Counted from the first letter of the stretch, positions 47,698 through 58,768 are shown. The stretch is DNA of 64,000 nucleotides from Perca fluviatilis (GCF_010015445.1 NC_053112.1:34159498-34223497), one strand, 5' to 3'. Translations and numbers: made by a program. Notes: a model not told the origin generated them from the letters alone.

Positions 47698-48947
47698 TAG
47701 GGCTGGGCGATATATCGATATAAACAAATATATCGATATATTTTTAAATGAGATATGGAATTAGACCATATCGCATATATCGATATAGTTCAAATGTGAT
47801 CCTTGCTCCCATAGATATGTCGCCGTGAGGTTCTAAACATACGTCAAAACCCGCCGCCATCTTGGAACAGGGGTCCGAAGCATTCAGATCAACGCTAAAG
47901 ATGCCGGACTTTTGTACTGCTTAATTATGTTCGATAGAGGAAATGAAAAGAACAAACAGCATGGATAACATTTAACAGGTGACAATGTGTTTTATGATTA
48001 TATATGCCGCCTTCGACCAGCAATCTGAGCTCCGGCGGCAGCGGGAGGCGGAGAGCCCCGTGGCCGGCCGCAGCGTCTCTTCCCCCGGGCAAAAACACAG
48101 CTTCGCCTCGCTGCTGCGCCGGTCCCCGCTGATCCAGATCGGACCAGCCAAAGACAGAGTTGTGACCGGTAGGATCTTACACGTAGTCCAGGACGAACTG
48201 TATGTCGATATCGGCGGAAAGTTCCACTAAGTTTGCCGGCGGCAGGCGGACGGAAAGAAGCTACAGCGGGGCAGCGACCGTCTCGGCGCTGCAGGATCTG
48301 GAGCTCAGTGCCGTTAAAATTACATGTAACGCTTAAATACATACAGAAATAAATAGTGGAGGAATGAGCCTGGACATTTCAGTCTGTTTAAACTTCACCT
48401 TGAAGCAGAAACTCTTAGTTCAGAAGGGTGAAGTTTCCGTTTGGACTCAGATCTGTGAACCGATCATAATAAATTTCTTTGTTTTGTAGTCGATAGTTCA
48501 TCTTTTAGTTTACTTAAGTGGAAGCAGTATCAAGTGGAAGAATGGGACTATAACCTAGGCTTACAGGCATGAGGCATTACATTTTGAACAAAGTAGATTA
48601 TATTAATATCAAAAGCTTAATTGACCTTTGGAACGAATCACAAATAGCCTATGGAGCTTTGATTTCAAAAAAGTTACTCCTGTTATAGCTACAGTATTTA
48701 GGTTTACATTTTATTGTTATTTGAACAGCTGAGCATTTAATCATGAACTAGGTGAAGAAACCGGTTTATTATTTATTTGATTTTGCAACTGTTTCTATGA
48801 AACTACTTGGACATGTCATATTTGATTTGGGCTTTGACTGAACATTTGCTCTCACTTCGCGGAAAAAATATCGCGATATATATCGTATATCGATATTCAG
48901 CCAAAATATATCGGGATATGACTTTTGGTCCATATCGCCCAGCCCTA
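47698..48947 (+). mobile_element. hAT element (1,250 bp) carrying a captured mrps28-like gene fragment
   Basis: The left tip is TAGGGCTGGGCGATATATCG and the right tip on the minus strand is TAGGGCTGGGCGATATGGAC. The identical flanks ATACCCAG (47690-47697 and 48948-48955) are a perfect 8-bp hAT target duplication. Subterminal TATCGATATA words are dense at both ends. The element has no transposase; about 300 bases of the middle resemble the nuclear gene for mitochondrial ribosomal protein S28 (next entry). Removing it restores a continuous reading of the CACTA transposase tail (GTNMSYPA then SFLPVEHMAGRC), which shows that the CACTA element was there first. Confidence 0.92.
47979..48300 (+). 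pseudogene. mrps28: Captured mrps28 (mitochondrial ribosomal protein S28) gene fragment
   Basis: From about 48003 the frame reads [16 protein letters not shown], then [20 protein letters not shown] and [20 protein letters not shown] followed by GKFH. This matches the conserved stretch of mitochondrial small-subunit protein S28 around FASLLRHSPL..GPAKD...GRI..V..DLY.DFGGKFHCVCR. A stop (TAA, 48228-48230) replaces the expected Cys codon. VCRR then continues in frame, and the following bases keep some similarity with deletions (GGATCTGGAGCTCA near 48294). No intron interrupts it. It is shorter than the full protein, so it is a fragment and not a working gene. A GCCGCCATCTTGG box (47853-47865), like a YY1 promoter site, and an AATAAA at 48468-48473 may also be captured (inference). 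Confidence 0.75.
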
Positions 48948-48955
48948 ATACCCAG

Positions 48956-49080
48956 CATCATTTCTGCCTGTTGAGCACATGGCTGGGAGATGTGTGGTTA
49001 ACACATCCACTGTACATTTAAGCAAGACCAAAGAAAAGGTCACTGCAGTCATACCACTCTGCACAGTGGTTGAGCTCTAG
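48956..49080 (+). pseudogene. C-terminal tail of the EnSpm/CACTA transposase, beyond the hAT insertion
   Basis: The frame resumes directly after the hAT target duplication with SFLPVEHMAGRCVVNTSTVH then LSKTKEKVTAVIPL and ends at a TAG near 49078. The VEHMAGRC pattern corresponds to the end of these transposases. It is separated from its upstream part only by the hAT element. Confidence 0.65.
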
Positions 49081-49110
49081 GAGACTGTGATGTTGTTTGC
49101 ATGGAATGCA

Positions 49111-49282
49111 CATTTTAACTTTGTTAACTTTGTGGCAAAGCCCGACTCAACTCAACAAACTCAACTAATTGTTGAAATAAATTGTTTTGTGTATCTTTAC
49201 ATAACATTGGCCATTGCTAATGACCTACACAGTAATTAATCTAGCATACTTTCATTAAATAAATCAATTCAAGCTAAAATTT
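49111..49282. other. 3' flank of the CACTA element, nothing recognised
   Basis: AT-rich sequence that may be the CACTA element's 3' non-coding region; no terminal repeat was identified. Confidence 0.3.
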
Positions 49283-49842
49283 AACCCCTTGACGCCTGAA
49301 TTTATTCACAGTTATATACAAAAAATTATTATGTGTGTTTCTGGCTCCAAGCTAATGCTAAATTAAGTTGAGATTGTTAATTTGTGTGTAGAATATAGAA
49401 TAGATATAAATGTAGGTATGATGCAAATTAGCGACAACAGGCATTTATGGTAAAATTCTTTACAAAATGGTAGAATTAATAAAACACATTTTCACCTCTC
49501 AGATATGTAGATTTTATTCATGTCACAAAGTTGTTAGAACTTCTAAACTTTAATTGACAAATAAATGAATCTTGACAACAGCAAGAAAGAAAACACTCTC
49601 CTACTCCCTAACATTGACAGTAGTTTTTATAGGGTTAGGGTTAATTTCGCTTCCGTGAACCGGATGTAGTTCCCACTCCGACCGGTCCTACGAGAAACCA
49701 GTGCGTGCAAAAGGTTCCTAGGTACTGTATGTATACAATGTAAACACACCGGCATTGGGGGAATACACACGTTATCTCGCCTGCAGTCGGAATGGAAGGG
49801 GTTTGATGCAAATTAGCGACAGTCGGCGTTAAGGAGTCTATA
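49283..49842. mobile_element. Possible MITE with CCCCTTGACGCC-type tips
   Basis: AACCCCTTGACGCCTGAATT at the left is partly inverse to GGCGTTAAGGAGTC at the right. The phrase GATGCAAATTAGCGACA occurs twice inside (near 49420 and 49806), each followed by a GGC/CAGGC word. The middle includes CGGATGTAGTTCCCACTCCG. The target duplication is unclear, so limits are approximate. Confidence 0.45.
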
Positions 49843-50571
49843 ATTAGGCTATACTGAGCCTGATCTATTTATACCAAAGATTTTCTTAAAATGCAGTTAA
49901 TACCTTTTAGAAAAATGTCACCTGGGGTAAAACTCCCCCTGTTGCTACCCTGATTTGCATCTGTATAGCTCACAGCATTTTCATTTACATGTTAAAGACT
50001 CCCCTAGAATTAGGGGGAGGGGGGGTCATGGAGGGACAACTGCCAAGCAAGGCCCACGTCAATTTCCGACAATTCACGGCAGTTTTCGGTGTTGCCTGTA
50101 AATTGCCGTGTGCAGTCGTAAACCTGAACTTCCACGACAATCTACAGTGCCGCTTACTGACGAAAATCCCACTTTTCATGCAGTGCTACATCCAGAAAGC
50201 TCTTTTCGCTGAAGAAAGGAGTGAGATACACTAAAAGCACTCCAAAAAGCTAAGTGGTGAACATAGATCTTAGAGTATTTTACCACAGGGTGGACTCTGT
50301 CTTTTACTGATTAATAAATAAGTTAGCCTCACTGGCCAGAACCATTGATGATGTATGTGAATTGTTAAGCAGTAATATCTGTTTGCTGGTGTTAACTTTT
50401 TAATAGTAACTAAATGGAATTGTTGGGAAAAATCAACATTGAAACTCGCCTCCTATTTGATTTAAAGCCCAATTCTTCCTATTTCTAATCTAACAATATG
50501 AATAATTCATGTGCATAACTGATGATGCTTATGTGCATATGCATAATTAGACAGCTAGGCTTGCTCAATAA
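49843..50571. other. Intergenic DNA, nothing recognised
   Basis: Short ORFs on both strands at 49985-50234 overlap each other and have no known similarity. No repeats with definable ends. Confidence 0.3.
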
Positions 50572-50575
50572 TTAA

Positions 50576-50800
50576 AGGGGTGATAGAATGATTATATATG
50601 GTATTTCAAACTGTTCCTTAAGGTCTTTAAATAGGGTATGTAATATTGGTTGGGCTGAAAATGGCCCGGGTGCTGTTCTAAGCACCCTAATGCAAACCTG
50701 TGAAATAGCCCTGGATTGAAACGAGAGATTTTCTCCCTTATGTGGTATGCTCATGAATATTTAGATGAGCTGCACGCTGATTGGTTGGTTTACAACAAGC

Positions 50801-50881
<81 letters not shown>

Positions 50882-51870
50882 ACACACACACACAGCCCCA
50901 CCCCTCTTTACAACAAACCGAGCAAAGCTGGAGAGGCTCCAGTGTTGCCAACATAGCGACTTTGTCGCTAGATTTGGCAACTTTTCAGACCCCCATAGCA
51001 ACTTTTTTTCAAAAAAGCGACTAGCGACACATCTGGCGACTTTCTGTAGAAAAGACGCCAGTATTGTCTGGTGAGCACGCAAAGGTATTTCTCTCTTGTG
51101 TCCGCCATAACAATCACTGCTTTCTTCTGTTCTGTGACTGAGGAGCAGCCCCTCCCCTCTGCTTTCTCCTCATACACCAGCACTGATCAGAAGGGGAGAC
51201 AGCGAGTGAGCGAGCTTGTTATGCCCGCAATCTCTTGTAGAGCATTATAACTTTAAAAAACCACAGGTTCCAGTTAATCTTATAATGGATATGGGTGTTG
51301 AGTTATTTAAACAAATGATCAGGGAAATAAATAACTCTTGTCCGCGACTCTCCTGATAGAGCTCCAGCCAGCTCACAGCGGGGTCTGTGAAGGTGGACAA
51401 GGCCGGGCTGCAAGCCATCGACCCCGGCAGGCACCCGCCGGCTGTCATGTCAGACTGTGGAGCATCTGAACTCCGACACAGTCTAACCAAATTTGCAATT
51501 AGCCATCACTTTTCTTAAAACGGCCCATATTTGAGCTCTACATAGTTTATTTCTCGCATATAAAAGTCTCAGAAGTGAATTTAGTAATGAAATAGCAGAC
51601 GAACAATGTATAAAGTGTCTAAGATCCGCACAACCAACATTCAGGACATCAGCTGGTCTCAGACCAGTGGTTTGTATGTAAATTTTAGGGCGTGACAAAG
51701 GTACAGACTAGAGACAAATAAGGTACAGCCACCTGAGTTGACGTCAACTACTGGCTTTGTTGAGATTCACCCGTTTTCAGCGGCAGTTTCAAATTGTGAG
51801 ATTTGCATAGGAAAGAGGTGTCAATGGGACTTTGAGTTTCTATGTATGCCTATTTTGCCCACCGAACTGT
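50576..51870 (+). mobile_element. TTAA-type DNA element, copy 1 (longer form, right end decayed)
   Basis: Starts after TTAA (50572-50575) with AGGGGTGATAGAATGATTAT, then TTCCTTAAGGTCTTTAAATA. It shares with the inverse copy at 54629-55420 the stretches CTGATTGGTTGG, TGGGCTGAAAA, TGGCTAATTGCAAATTT-like and CAATGGGACTTTGA. A CA microsatellite (50802-50894) sits at the same internal place in both. An extra ~300-base middle (from about 50935) is absent from copy 2. The right tip has degenerated after ATTCAACTATGACAAG near 51890. TTAA targets are used by piggyBac- and Kolobok-type transposases; no protein is encoded, so the superfamily is undecided. Confidence 0.75.
50802..50894. repeat. (CA)n microsatellite
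   Basis: A CA run of about 90 bases with one G interruption near 50878, lying inside the TTAA-type element. Confidence 0.98.
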
Positions 51871-52611
51871 CGTAATTCAACTATGACAAGTTAAACTTAA
51901 AAAAGGGACTCTTGCATGTTCAATGGATGTGATCAGCTTTTGTACTAATTTTACTGTTTGTCATGCAGTCTCAAATCCATTTTGAGAACACAGACATGCT
52001 TGAGAGCAAATGTGTGGGTTAGCGGTTACTAAGGTGTGCTTTTTCTCACATTAAGTAATCAACTCGACTCTGCTCTTATTTAATTGTTAATTCCACCCTC
52101 CAGAACTATTTGGGAGAGTACCCTGTTTTCTCCCTTTCTTCACAGTGTTGAAACTGTCCACCTACTCTTTCTATCTCTCCCACTCACTCTCTAAAACCTC
52201 AAACCACAGGAAGTGAGGGCTGCTCTGGCCCTCTGGGCTTTGTCAGTAAGCTCCTGGCTCCCACGTAACAGACAGTCCAGTGTTTTGCTAGTACTGCCCT
52301 GTGGGCAGAGATGCTAATTTGAAGTGTTGCTGGTTGAGACAGCTCTGCGAGAATATAAGCCGGAGTCCACAGAGAAGGATTTATAATGCCTCTATGCTTT
52401 AATGCTCTTCTATCACAAGCGCAAACGTGACCTTCTCAACATGACCTTTAAGGGATAATTGCATTAATTAAATCGTTATCTTCTCTCTAATTTGAACCAC
52501 AATAAGGAAATATTTTAGATGAATACATTGCTCTTCAATGCAATTGCTTTTTTTTAATCATGAAGATGGGTGCTATTGTTGAGCCCCATTTCCTTCAAGA
52601 TTGTTGTTTGT
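51871..52611. other. Intergenic DNA, nothing recognised
   Basis: No recognisable ORF or repeat. Composition is ordinary for the window. Confidence 0.3.
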
Positions 52612-52735
52612 CATTTTGACTTTATTTGACAATAGAGATACAGACAGGAAACATGAGGAAAGACAGAGGGGTGGGCATGCAACAAACATCCCCAGCCAGA
52701 ACTGACATGGGGACATTGCCAGACCTGAATGCCCC
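52612..52735 (-). mobile_element. Diverged, truncated SINE on the minus strand
   Basis: TTTATTTGACAATAGAGATA then a purine-rich GAGGAAAGACAGAGGGG and GCATGCAACAAACATCCCC are the inverse of the body of the SINE at 37443-37620 (CTGCATGTCATTCC, C/T-rich, TGTCAAATAAAG). The polymerase III boxes are not preserved. Confidence 0.45.
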
Positions 52736-54624
52736 ATCAGCAACATTTTCATTGCCAGCAGCTGTCAAGTTGTTTTAACTGTATATGTATATGTTTGCGT
52801 ATTGTGGGCCCACTGGTTTCATCTTGCAGAGCAAACGTTAAAGATCTTAACAACTACTGACCAGATTCACATGGATTTTCAAAGCAAGGGTTTTAGTGAT
52901 CCCATAACCTGCATTTTGGCTTCACCATCATGCCAAAATGTCCACTTGTCCAACAGTTGGTCCATGATAATGTATCTCAAAAATTAATGGGTGGATTAAA
53001 TGATTCCTTTTCCTGTTTATGTGCATTGTTCCAAAAGGATACATCCTATTTGGTTACACTCCTTTCCTCTGGTACAAACAATAGGCCAACATTTCCACCT
53101 GTCTCGAGGAATATCAACATTTAATTGGCAGATTAGCATGAAATGTACTTAATATTATGTTCATTCAAGCACTCATTCCACATTTACATTTTTTGGGTTA
53201 TAATGAACATTTTGTCATTCTGTCCCTGTTTTATCATCATCAATGAAAGTGAAAATGTACACATGTACTCATATCATGTGTTTTTGTATGACCACAAACC
53301 ACGGTTCCATTTTACTTTCTCTCACTAAATTGAAGTAAATGAGACATAATTTACAATGTTATAAATCACATCAAATCGTATTTCAAACAGCTCATGCTGC
53401 ATTGTCTGAGTATCCAAACCATATGACCATATAGGTCATGTATTCTTTTCCTCTAATACAACCCACTGGAGAGAATCTGCTCTATAACTGTTCTGCCTAT
53501 ATAAGGTGAGTAGAAACACGTCCTGTTTGCCCTAGTTTGCTCAAAGTGGTACATTGTTCCAGACAGAGAAGATTATGTTCTCTCTACATGAATGCAGTGA
53601 ATGCAAATATGACAATACAAGCTAATAGGAGTAGTGTCATAGTCACCCATTATTTTAAATCAGCAATGTTAGGAGAAACATTTTGAAAATGGAAAAAAGG
53701 CAAAGGTACAAGACTGTAAACATGAATGATCATAGACTTCAGTCTTAGCAGCTCACTAGCTGTTTGCAAGTTTGGTAAACATTTCCATGGTAACAGTGAG
53801 TTCCACCAATCAGACATCGCTGTTACGCTTAGGATTGTTCGTAGTGTAGTACTTCTCCATGACATCGCAATAAAAACATATTTTTCTTAAAACAAGGTTG
53901 ATTTCATATGGCTTCTACAGGGACATACATTAAACCATTGTTTCTCAATCTCGTAGGTCACGGTAAGTCTACCTTGGATGGTTAAGCCATTATGGCTAAT
54001 CTAAATTTTTATGGAGAAGATAAACGGGATGCTCTATAACCCACTGATAAAACCACAACTGGCTGTTTTTACACTTTGGTTCTCTACATATTAAAAAAAC
54101 AAGATAATGAGATGAGAGATAAACTGACTTACCTTGCTGAAACACTGCAAGCCCAGCATTTTTTCTTATCATCTTTAAGGATTAGCACCTAGAGTAGTAG
54201 TAGATAACAACCAAAGAGCAAATAAACAAGTTGGGAATTGGAAAAGGGGACAAGACTTCTAATTAAGCTATCTATTAAAGCAGCACGTGCCTTAGCCCTG
54301 AGTTGGACTAACAGCTGATGTGGATAAAAGTCTACGACCTTAACTTAAGCCCATGTAACACATACTGCAACTGTCCAGTCAACCACTCACTTCTGTTCCT
54401 ACTAATAAATGATGGGAATCTGAAGAGGTCAGACATGGAAATACCAGTTTCACGGCACAATCTTTTCCTACTGGCTGTTCTGCCCACTGCCAGGCTGAGG
54501 GGGGTGTGGCTTACCTGCATCACAGAGCTTACAGTACGGAAGTTAAGAGAGACACATGCTTCATAATGTTGTGATGAAGATTTTCCTTTTCCTCATCAAG
54601 TTGGGTGAATGTTTTGTCCGCGTC
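52736..54624. other. Intergenic DNA, nothing recognised
   Basis: AT-rich with short chance ORFs; no repeats were identified. Confidence 0.3.
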
Positions 54625-54628
54625 TTAA

Positions 54629-55420
54629 AGGGGTGATAGAATGCATAACCGATTTTACCCTGTCATAGTTGAAAAACGACAGTTTGGAGGGTAAATAGGA
54701 CATACATAGAACGTCAAAATCCCATTGACACCTCTTTCCTCTGCAAATCTCACAATTTGAAACTGCCTCTGAAAACGGGCGAATCTGAACAAAGCTAAAA
54801 GTTGACGTCAACTTCTCAAATCCTCCTCATTTGGCTCAACCTTCTATCTTTGTAACTCCCCAAAATTTACATAGGCCACTAACTGATCTGAGGTCAGTTA
54901 GTCTTCTAAATCTCGTTCGCGCAAATCTCAGAAATTTTATACATTGTTCATCTGCAGTTGCATTACTAAATTCACTTCTGATACTTTTTTTATGCAAGAA
55001 ATAAACTATATAAAGCTCAAATATGGGCGGTTTTACAAAAATTGATGGCTAATTGCAAATTTATAAAGACTGTTTCGCAGTTCAGGAGCTCCACAGTTTG
55101 CCGTGATAGCGGCTTAGTGCCTGCCTGGATCGCTGACTTTCTGTCTGGACTGTCAGACCCCGCTGCATGCTGGCAGAATGTGTGCGTGTGTGTGTCTGTC
55201 TGTGTGTGTGTGCGTGCTAAGCTCAACCAATCAGCGTGCAGCTCATCGAAATATTCATGAAAAAAGCTCTCGTTTCAGTCCAGTCCCATTTAACAGGGTA
55301 GCATTAGGGCCAAAAAAAAACAGCAAACGAGTCTTTTTCAGCCCAACCAATGTTACATACCCTATTAGGAGACCTTAAGGAACAATGTGAAATACCCTAT
55401 ATAACCATTCTATCACCCCT
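54629..55420 (-). mobile_element. TTAA-type DNA element, copy 2 (792 bp, complete ends, inverse orientation)
   Basis: Tips AGGGGTGATAGAATGCATAA (left) and AGGGGTGATAGAATGGTTAT (right, minus strand) are inverse over 15 bases, with TTAA at both flanks (54625-54628 and 55421-55424). Read on the minus strand it follows copy 1 (50576 onward) through TTCCTTAAGGTCTCCTAATA, the GGTTGGGCTGAAAA segment, the CTGATTGGTTGAGC segment and a GT/CA microsatellite. Relative to copy 1 it lacks an internal segment. It encodes nothing, so it is a non-autonomous member of a piggyBac- or Kolobok-type family. Confidence 0.85.
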
Positions 55421-55424
55421 TTAA

Positions 55425-57604
55425 ATGTCTACAGATGAACTGTCAATGGCGTGTCAATGCTGATTAGTGCAAAACCAAGGAGTGAGATGGTCGCAAGATG
55501 GAGCATGCGGCGTCCCGAACCAGAGAGGTAGGCCTTTGACCTTTACTTTCAGCATGGCAGGTTAGCGCTTAGCACTGTAGTTTCATATGCACAGGCTAAC
55601 AAAACTCTGGAACCCCAGATGTATCGATGGTACCAACTTTTCCCAGGGTTGTGGTTATCCTGTGACAACCAGCCATCAGGACAGTTACTCCCTCCTGGAT
55701 TCACTTTGCTTGAAGCACTTTGAGTCCTTTTTCTGCTTTTGTGTTTGGTGATGTTGCTGTGCTATCTTATAAGATTCAGTAGCTCTAGTTTTCAGCCTAT
55801 AGAGTAAGGAGACTACCATGTGCTGTCGGGCCACAGATCCTGTGTGAAGTTTTCTCCTGACAGATCCAAGGACATATCATACCCACTGTGTGGTAACCAT
55901 CTTGTGTCTTCAGTCTCGTTTGAGGTGAGAAACTGGATGTGTTCCTTCGTTTTCGAGCTCCAGAGCAGAAGAGGAGGAAGAATACCTTGTGTGCTCTTTA
56001 CGCACAGCTTTTTTTCACTCATATTATCATTTGTTTGTAAGCTTTGCCAGCTCAGCTCAGGGCAAGCTGTTGTCATGGCAACACCTGTCCTTCGGATTAC
56101 AGAGGCTGCCACTGGAGCCAATTCAGCAAAGGGATTTTATATGCCTGGCAACATGTGCGCCTTTTTTTTAACCACATATTTTTGGTAAATAATTACAAGA
56201 ACAAAGTCTGCTACATACAGTTGTTTTTTGTGAAATACATGCCATTTGGCCGGATCTGTCAGCATGTACTGCGGCATATGCTGCTCAGTCTGTGGGGTCA
56301 TGAGTGATGACCCACATTTTAATTAGTGGCACCTGCACAGAACAGTAGAGACATCCAGTATGATCACAGTATAACCAGCTGAGGTAGCAGAGCAACATTT
56401 TCCCTCCTGACAGGCTTAAGATAATTCTATAATATATAGAAAAAGCGGGTGCGTATGCCTTGTAGGGAGAGTGTGCAACCTTTGACGTTCCGTCCCTCAA
56501 ACCATGATTAAAGATTGAACAGTGCAAGTCTGACAGCAGTAGAGACTAAAGCTATACCTCCTTTCCTGCATTCAGAAGATCAAGTGATGCTCTATATTTT
56601 TCCTTTCAATTAAATCATCTGATCGGGTATTTGTAGAAACAGACAAATTGGAGGATGGATGCTTATATTTGTTAATGAACAGTATACATATATAGTAGTA
56701 TACAGTATGCCTTCTATCGTTTTTTTTATCATTCTCGTGTCAGTAAATCAAGCTTTCATCTATAGAACTGAAAAAAAATATGGATTTGGAAGGCTGGGTG
56801 CAGGGAGTTGATGAATTTGAAAATAATGCTCGTCACTCAATAAACAGTGGTGAGTACTTAATCTCGTGCATATTCAATGAGGAGATATTAAAAACATTCT
56901 CACTCATATTGGGCACAGTGAGCTGTGTGCTGGTTCTATTTTTAGATAGACTCCTTTGACTGTTTCTGGCTCCACACGTGAGGCTTCGGGAATGTCAACA
57001 GAAGGCTGTAGATAACAAGATGGGAAATGGGAAATGTCAGAGATGACAGAGCTGCTGTGAGGATCTGTGTGCATTTTTTCCTAAATATTGTCACCACCAT
57101 TAGCGTCAGGCTTAGGTGAAACATTGGCCTTTTGCTTGTCAGGCAAAGGCATGGTTATTTAGGTTTAACGCTCCGTTTTACGCGGTGAGACGATGAATTG
57201 GGGAATGCTGCTGCTATTTATAGTGTAGTATAGTCATGTGTGGAGAGGCAGCGATAAAAAGAGAGAGACAGAGAGAGGGATGAGGGATATGAGCGCCTAA
57301 GTGCATTGGCCAGATGTAAAACTTTGGCAGATATATGGGGGCCAAATACCAGTATTCAAATGTCTTGCCTTCCCTTTATGGTCAATTATCTATTTTTACA
57401 GTGGTGGAGTGAGAACCACTTCCAGCCCAGGACTGAGTGTTACAATAAAAAATGTTTAAAGTCTTAAAAAAAAATTTTTTCTCAAGGTACGTCAAGAGAG
57501 TCTGCAAATGAGATGAAATAATTACCTTTGCCAACGTGGTTCAGTTTTCCTGTCCCTGTCCCAAATGTACTTAAAGCTGCTTTCATCAATTGATTTTTTG
57601 GTGT
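55425..57604. other. Intergenic DNA, nothing recognised
   Basis: Two overlapping ORFs of 102 and 122 codons on opposite strands (55813-56188) show no recognisable domain and are judged chance. No transposon ends were found. Confidence 0.3.
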
Positions 57605-57720
57605 TGTTGTTTTTTGGACTTTTATGGCCTTTTAATTGACAGGATAGCTTGAAGACAGGAAAGGGTAGAGAGAGAGAGGGAATGACATGCAGCAAAGGGC
57701 CGCGTGTCAGATTCAAACCT
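57605..57720 (-). mobile_element. Truncated tRNA-derived SINE on the minus strand
   Basis: TTTTATGGCCTTTTAATTGA then CAGGATAGCTTGAAGACAGG, a GAGAGAGAG stretch and AATGACATGCAGCAAAGGGC form the inverse of the body of the SINE at 37443-37620. The copy stops before the tRNA-like head, close to where GATTCAAACC might be a remnant B box. Confidence 0.65.
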
Positions 57721-57759
57721 GGGGTGTGATTCAAACCTTTAAAATCAGTTTAAAAGATT

Positions 57760-57996
57760 TTCGTCAGATTTTGAGAGGCATTCGTCACTCATCTCCTTTC
57801 CGGGTTAGCACTCCACCAATCAGATTGGTCACTGAGTCCAACTGCCCACCCTCCGACCCAGCAAGTTAGGTCGGCCAAAATGAAGGCCGGCGGTCTCTCC
57901 GACGGACGACAGCACGGAACACACCAAACAGACTCGAGTCACCAACCTCGCCAGACTGTCCGGCGGCCGATTATCGGGTTGGTGTGTCAGGGCCTT
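57760..57996 (-). mobile_element. MITE ending in GTGTGTCAGGGCCTT
   Basis: The right tip read on the minus strand, AAGGCCCTGACACACCAACC, matches the left tip of the fragment at 45166. Next comes CGATAATCGGCCGCCGGAC, where the other copy has CGACGGCTGTCC. CpG is dense compared with the surroundings. The left tip is not clear, so the start is approximate. Confidence 0.55.
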
Positions 57997-58526
57997 AATA
58001 CGCACAAGGCTCTCAAATGCATGCACGGCCGGAATAAAAAAACAGGGAGGGAGGGAAGGAGGGAGTGTGACTTCATTCTCTACTCAGAACACAATTACTC
58101 CACTATATCTTCACATAGCAAAAAGTTACTGCTATATTAATGTTCTAAATGTCCCCTTTAACTAATTGGTTTCCTCAATCAATCCATGTCAGTACACATT
58201 TCAGGGCCTTTATTTTCTAGTCAAACTTGCATTAACATGCAAATGCAAAAGAACTCTGTCCTTGCGTTCAAGTTCACAACAACATATACAATAAGATTTG
58301 AGAGGCAGATATCTGTTCTGCAGCCGACTCTGAAATGTCAGATGTTGGAGCGTCCTTTAATGCATAAACATCTACTTTTGGATTAGCTATCTCAAGCATG
58401 ATTGAAGGCTGCATGTTTATACAGTTAGTAAAATAAATGGAAATCATCAAATGTCTTGATGGTAAAATAAAATGTAGGTCAGCTCCATTTTACTTATACT
58501 CATATAAACTTTAAAGACAACACAGC
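57997..58526. other. Intergenic DNA, nothing recognised
   Basis: AT-rich, no recognisable ORF or repeat. Confidence 0.3.
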
Positions 58527-58768
58527 TTAACCCTCGTATTATGTTACGGGTCAATTTCACCCATTTGCGTTTTTGTGTTGACCAAAATACTGGTTAACCT
58601 ATTTTTTTCTTCATGAAATTGTATGACATTTCCTCATTTAGGGTCATGAACTTGTTCATTAAATCTGGACACACTGATGTGTAGTGGAATGTCTGTTCAC
58701 AGTTTGTATACAAAGATGATGTTGCGGGTCATTTTGACCCGGAGACTTTCAACACCCATTTAGAACCA

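Larger units (their letters stand above)
45440..49110 (+). mobile_element. Decayed EnSpm/CACTA element with Tnp2-type transposase
   Basis: The region contains successive pieces of one transposase frame, collinear over 3.6 kb once the 1,250-bp hAT insertion (47698-48947) is set aside. The order is: FSLRKW...NNFLQYMVCPK; NHPQQRSALRKKCRSALLRK; LALMLNVDWFQPFKYAPYSV; IDAMHNLLLGTARHVFRLW; NMHLHLHLKKCILYYGPVYS; FEHFNGILG; and VEHMAGRCVV. This is the order of the Tnp2-type transposase of EnSpm/CACTA elements known from animals and plants. CACTA tips were not found, so the outer limits are only where coding similarity stops. Confidence 0.7.

Noticed and set aside
47979..48230. A working mrps28 gene
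   Set aside because: The frame stops at GKFH where the conserved Cys should be, most of the C-terminus is missing, and the sequence lies inside a hAT element.
55813..56188. Overlapping 102- and 122-codon ORFs on opposite strands
   Set aside because: Neither has a recognisable domain and mutual overlap on opposite strands is a usual chance outcome.
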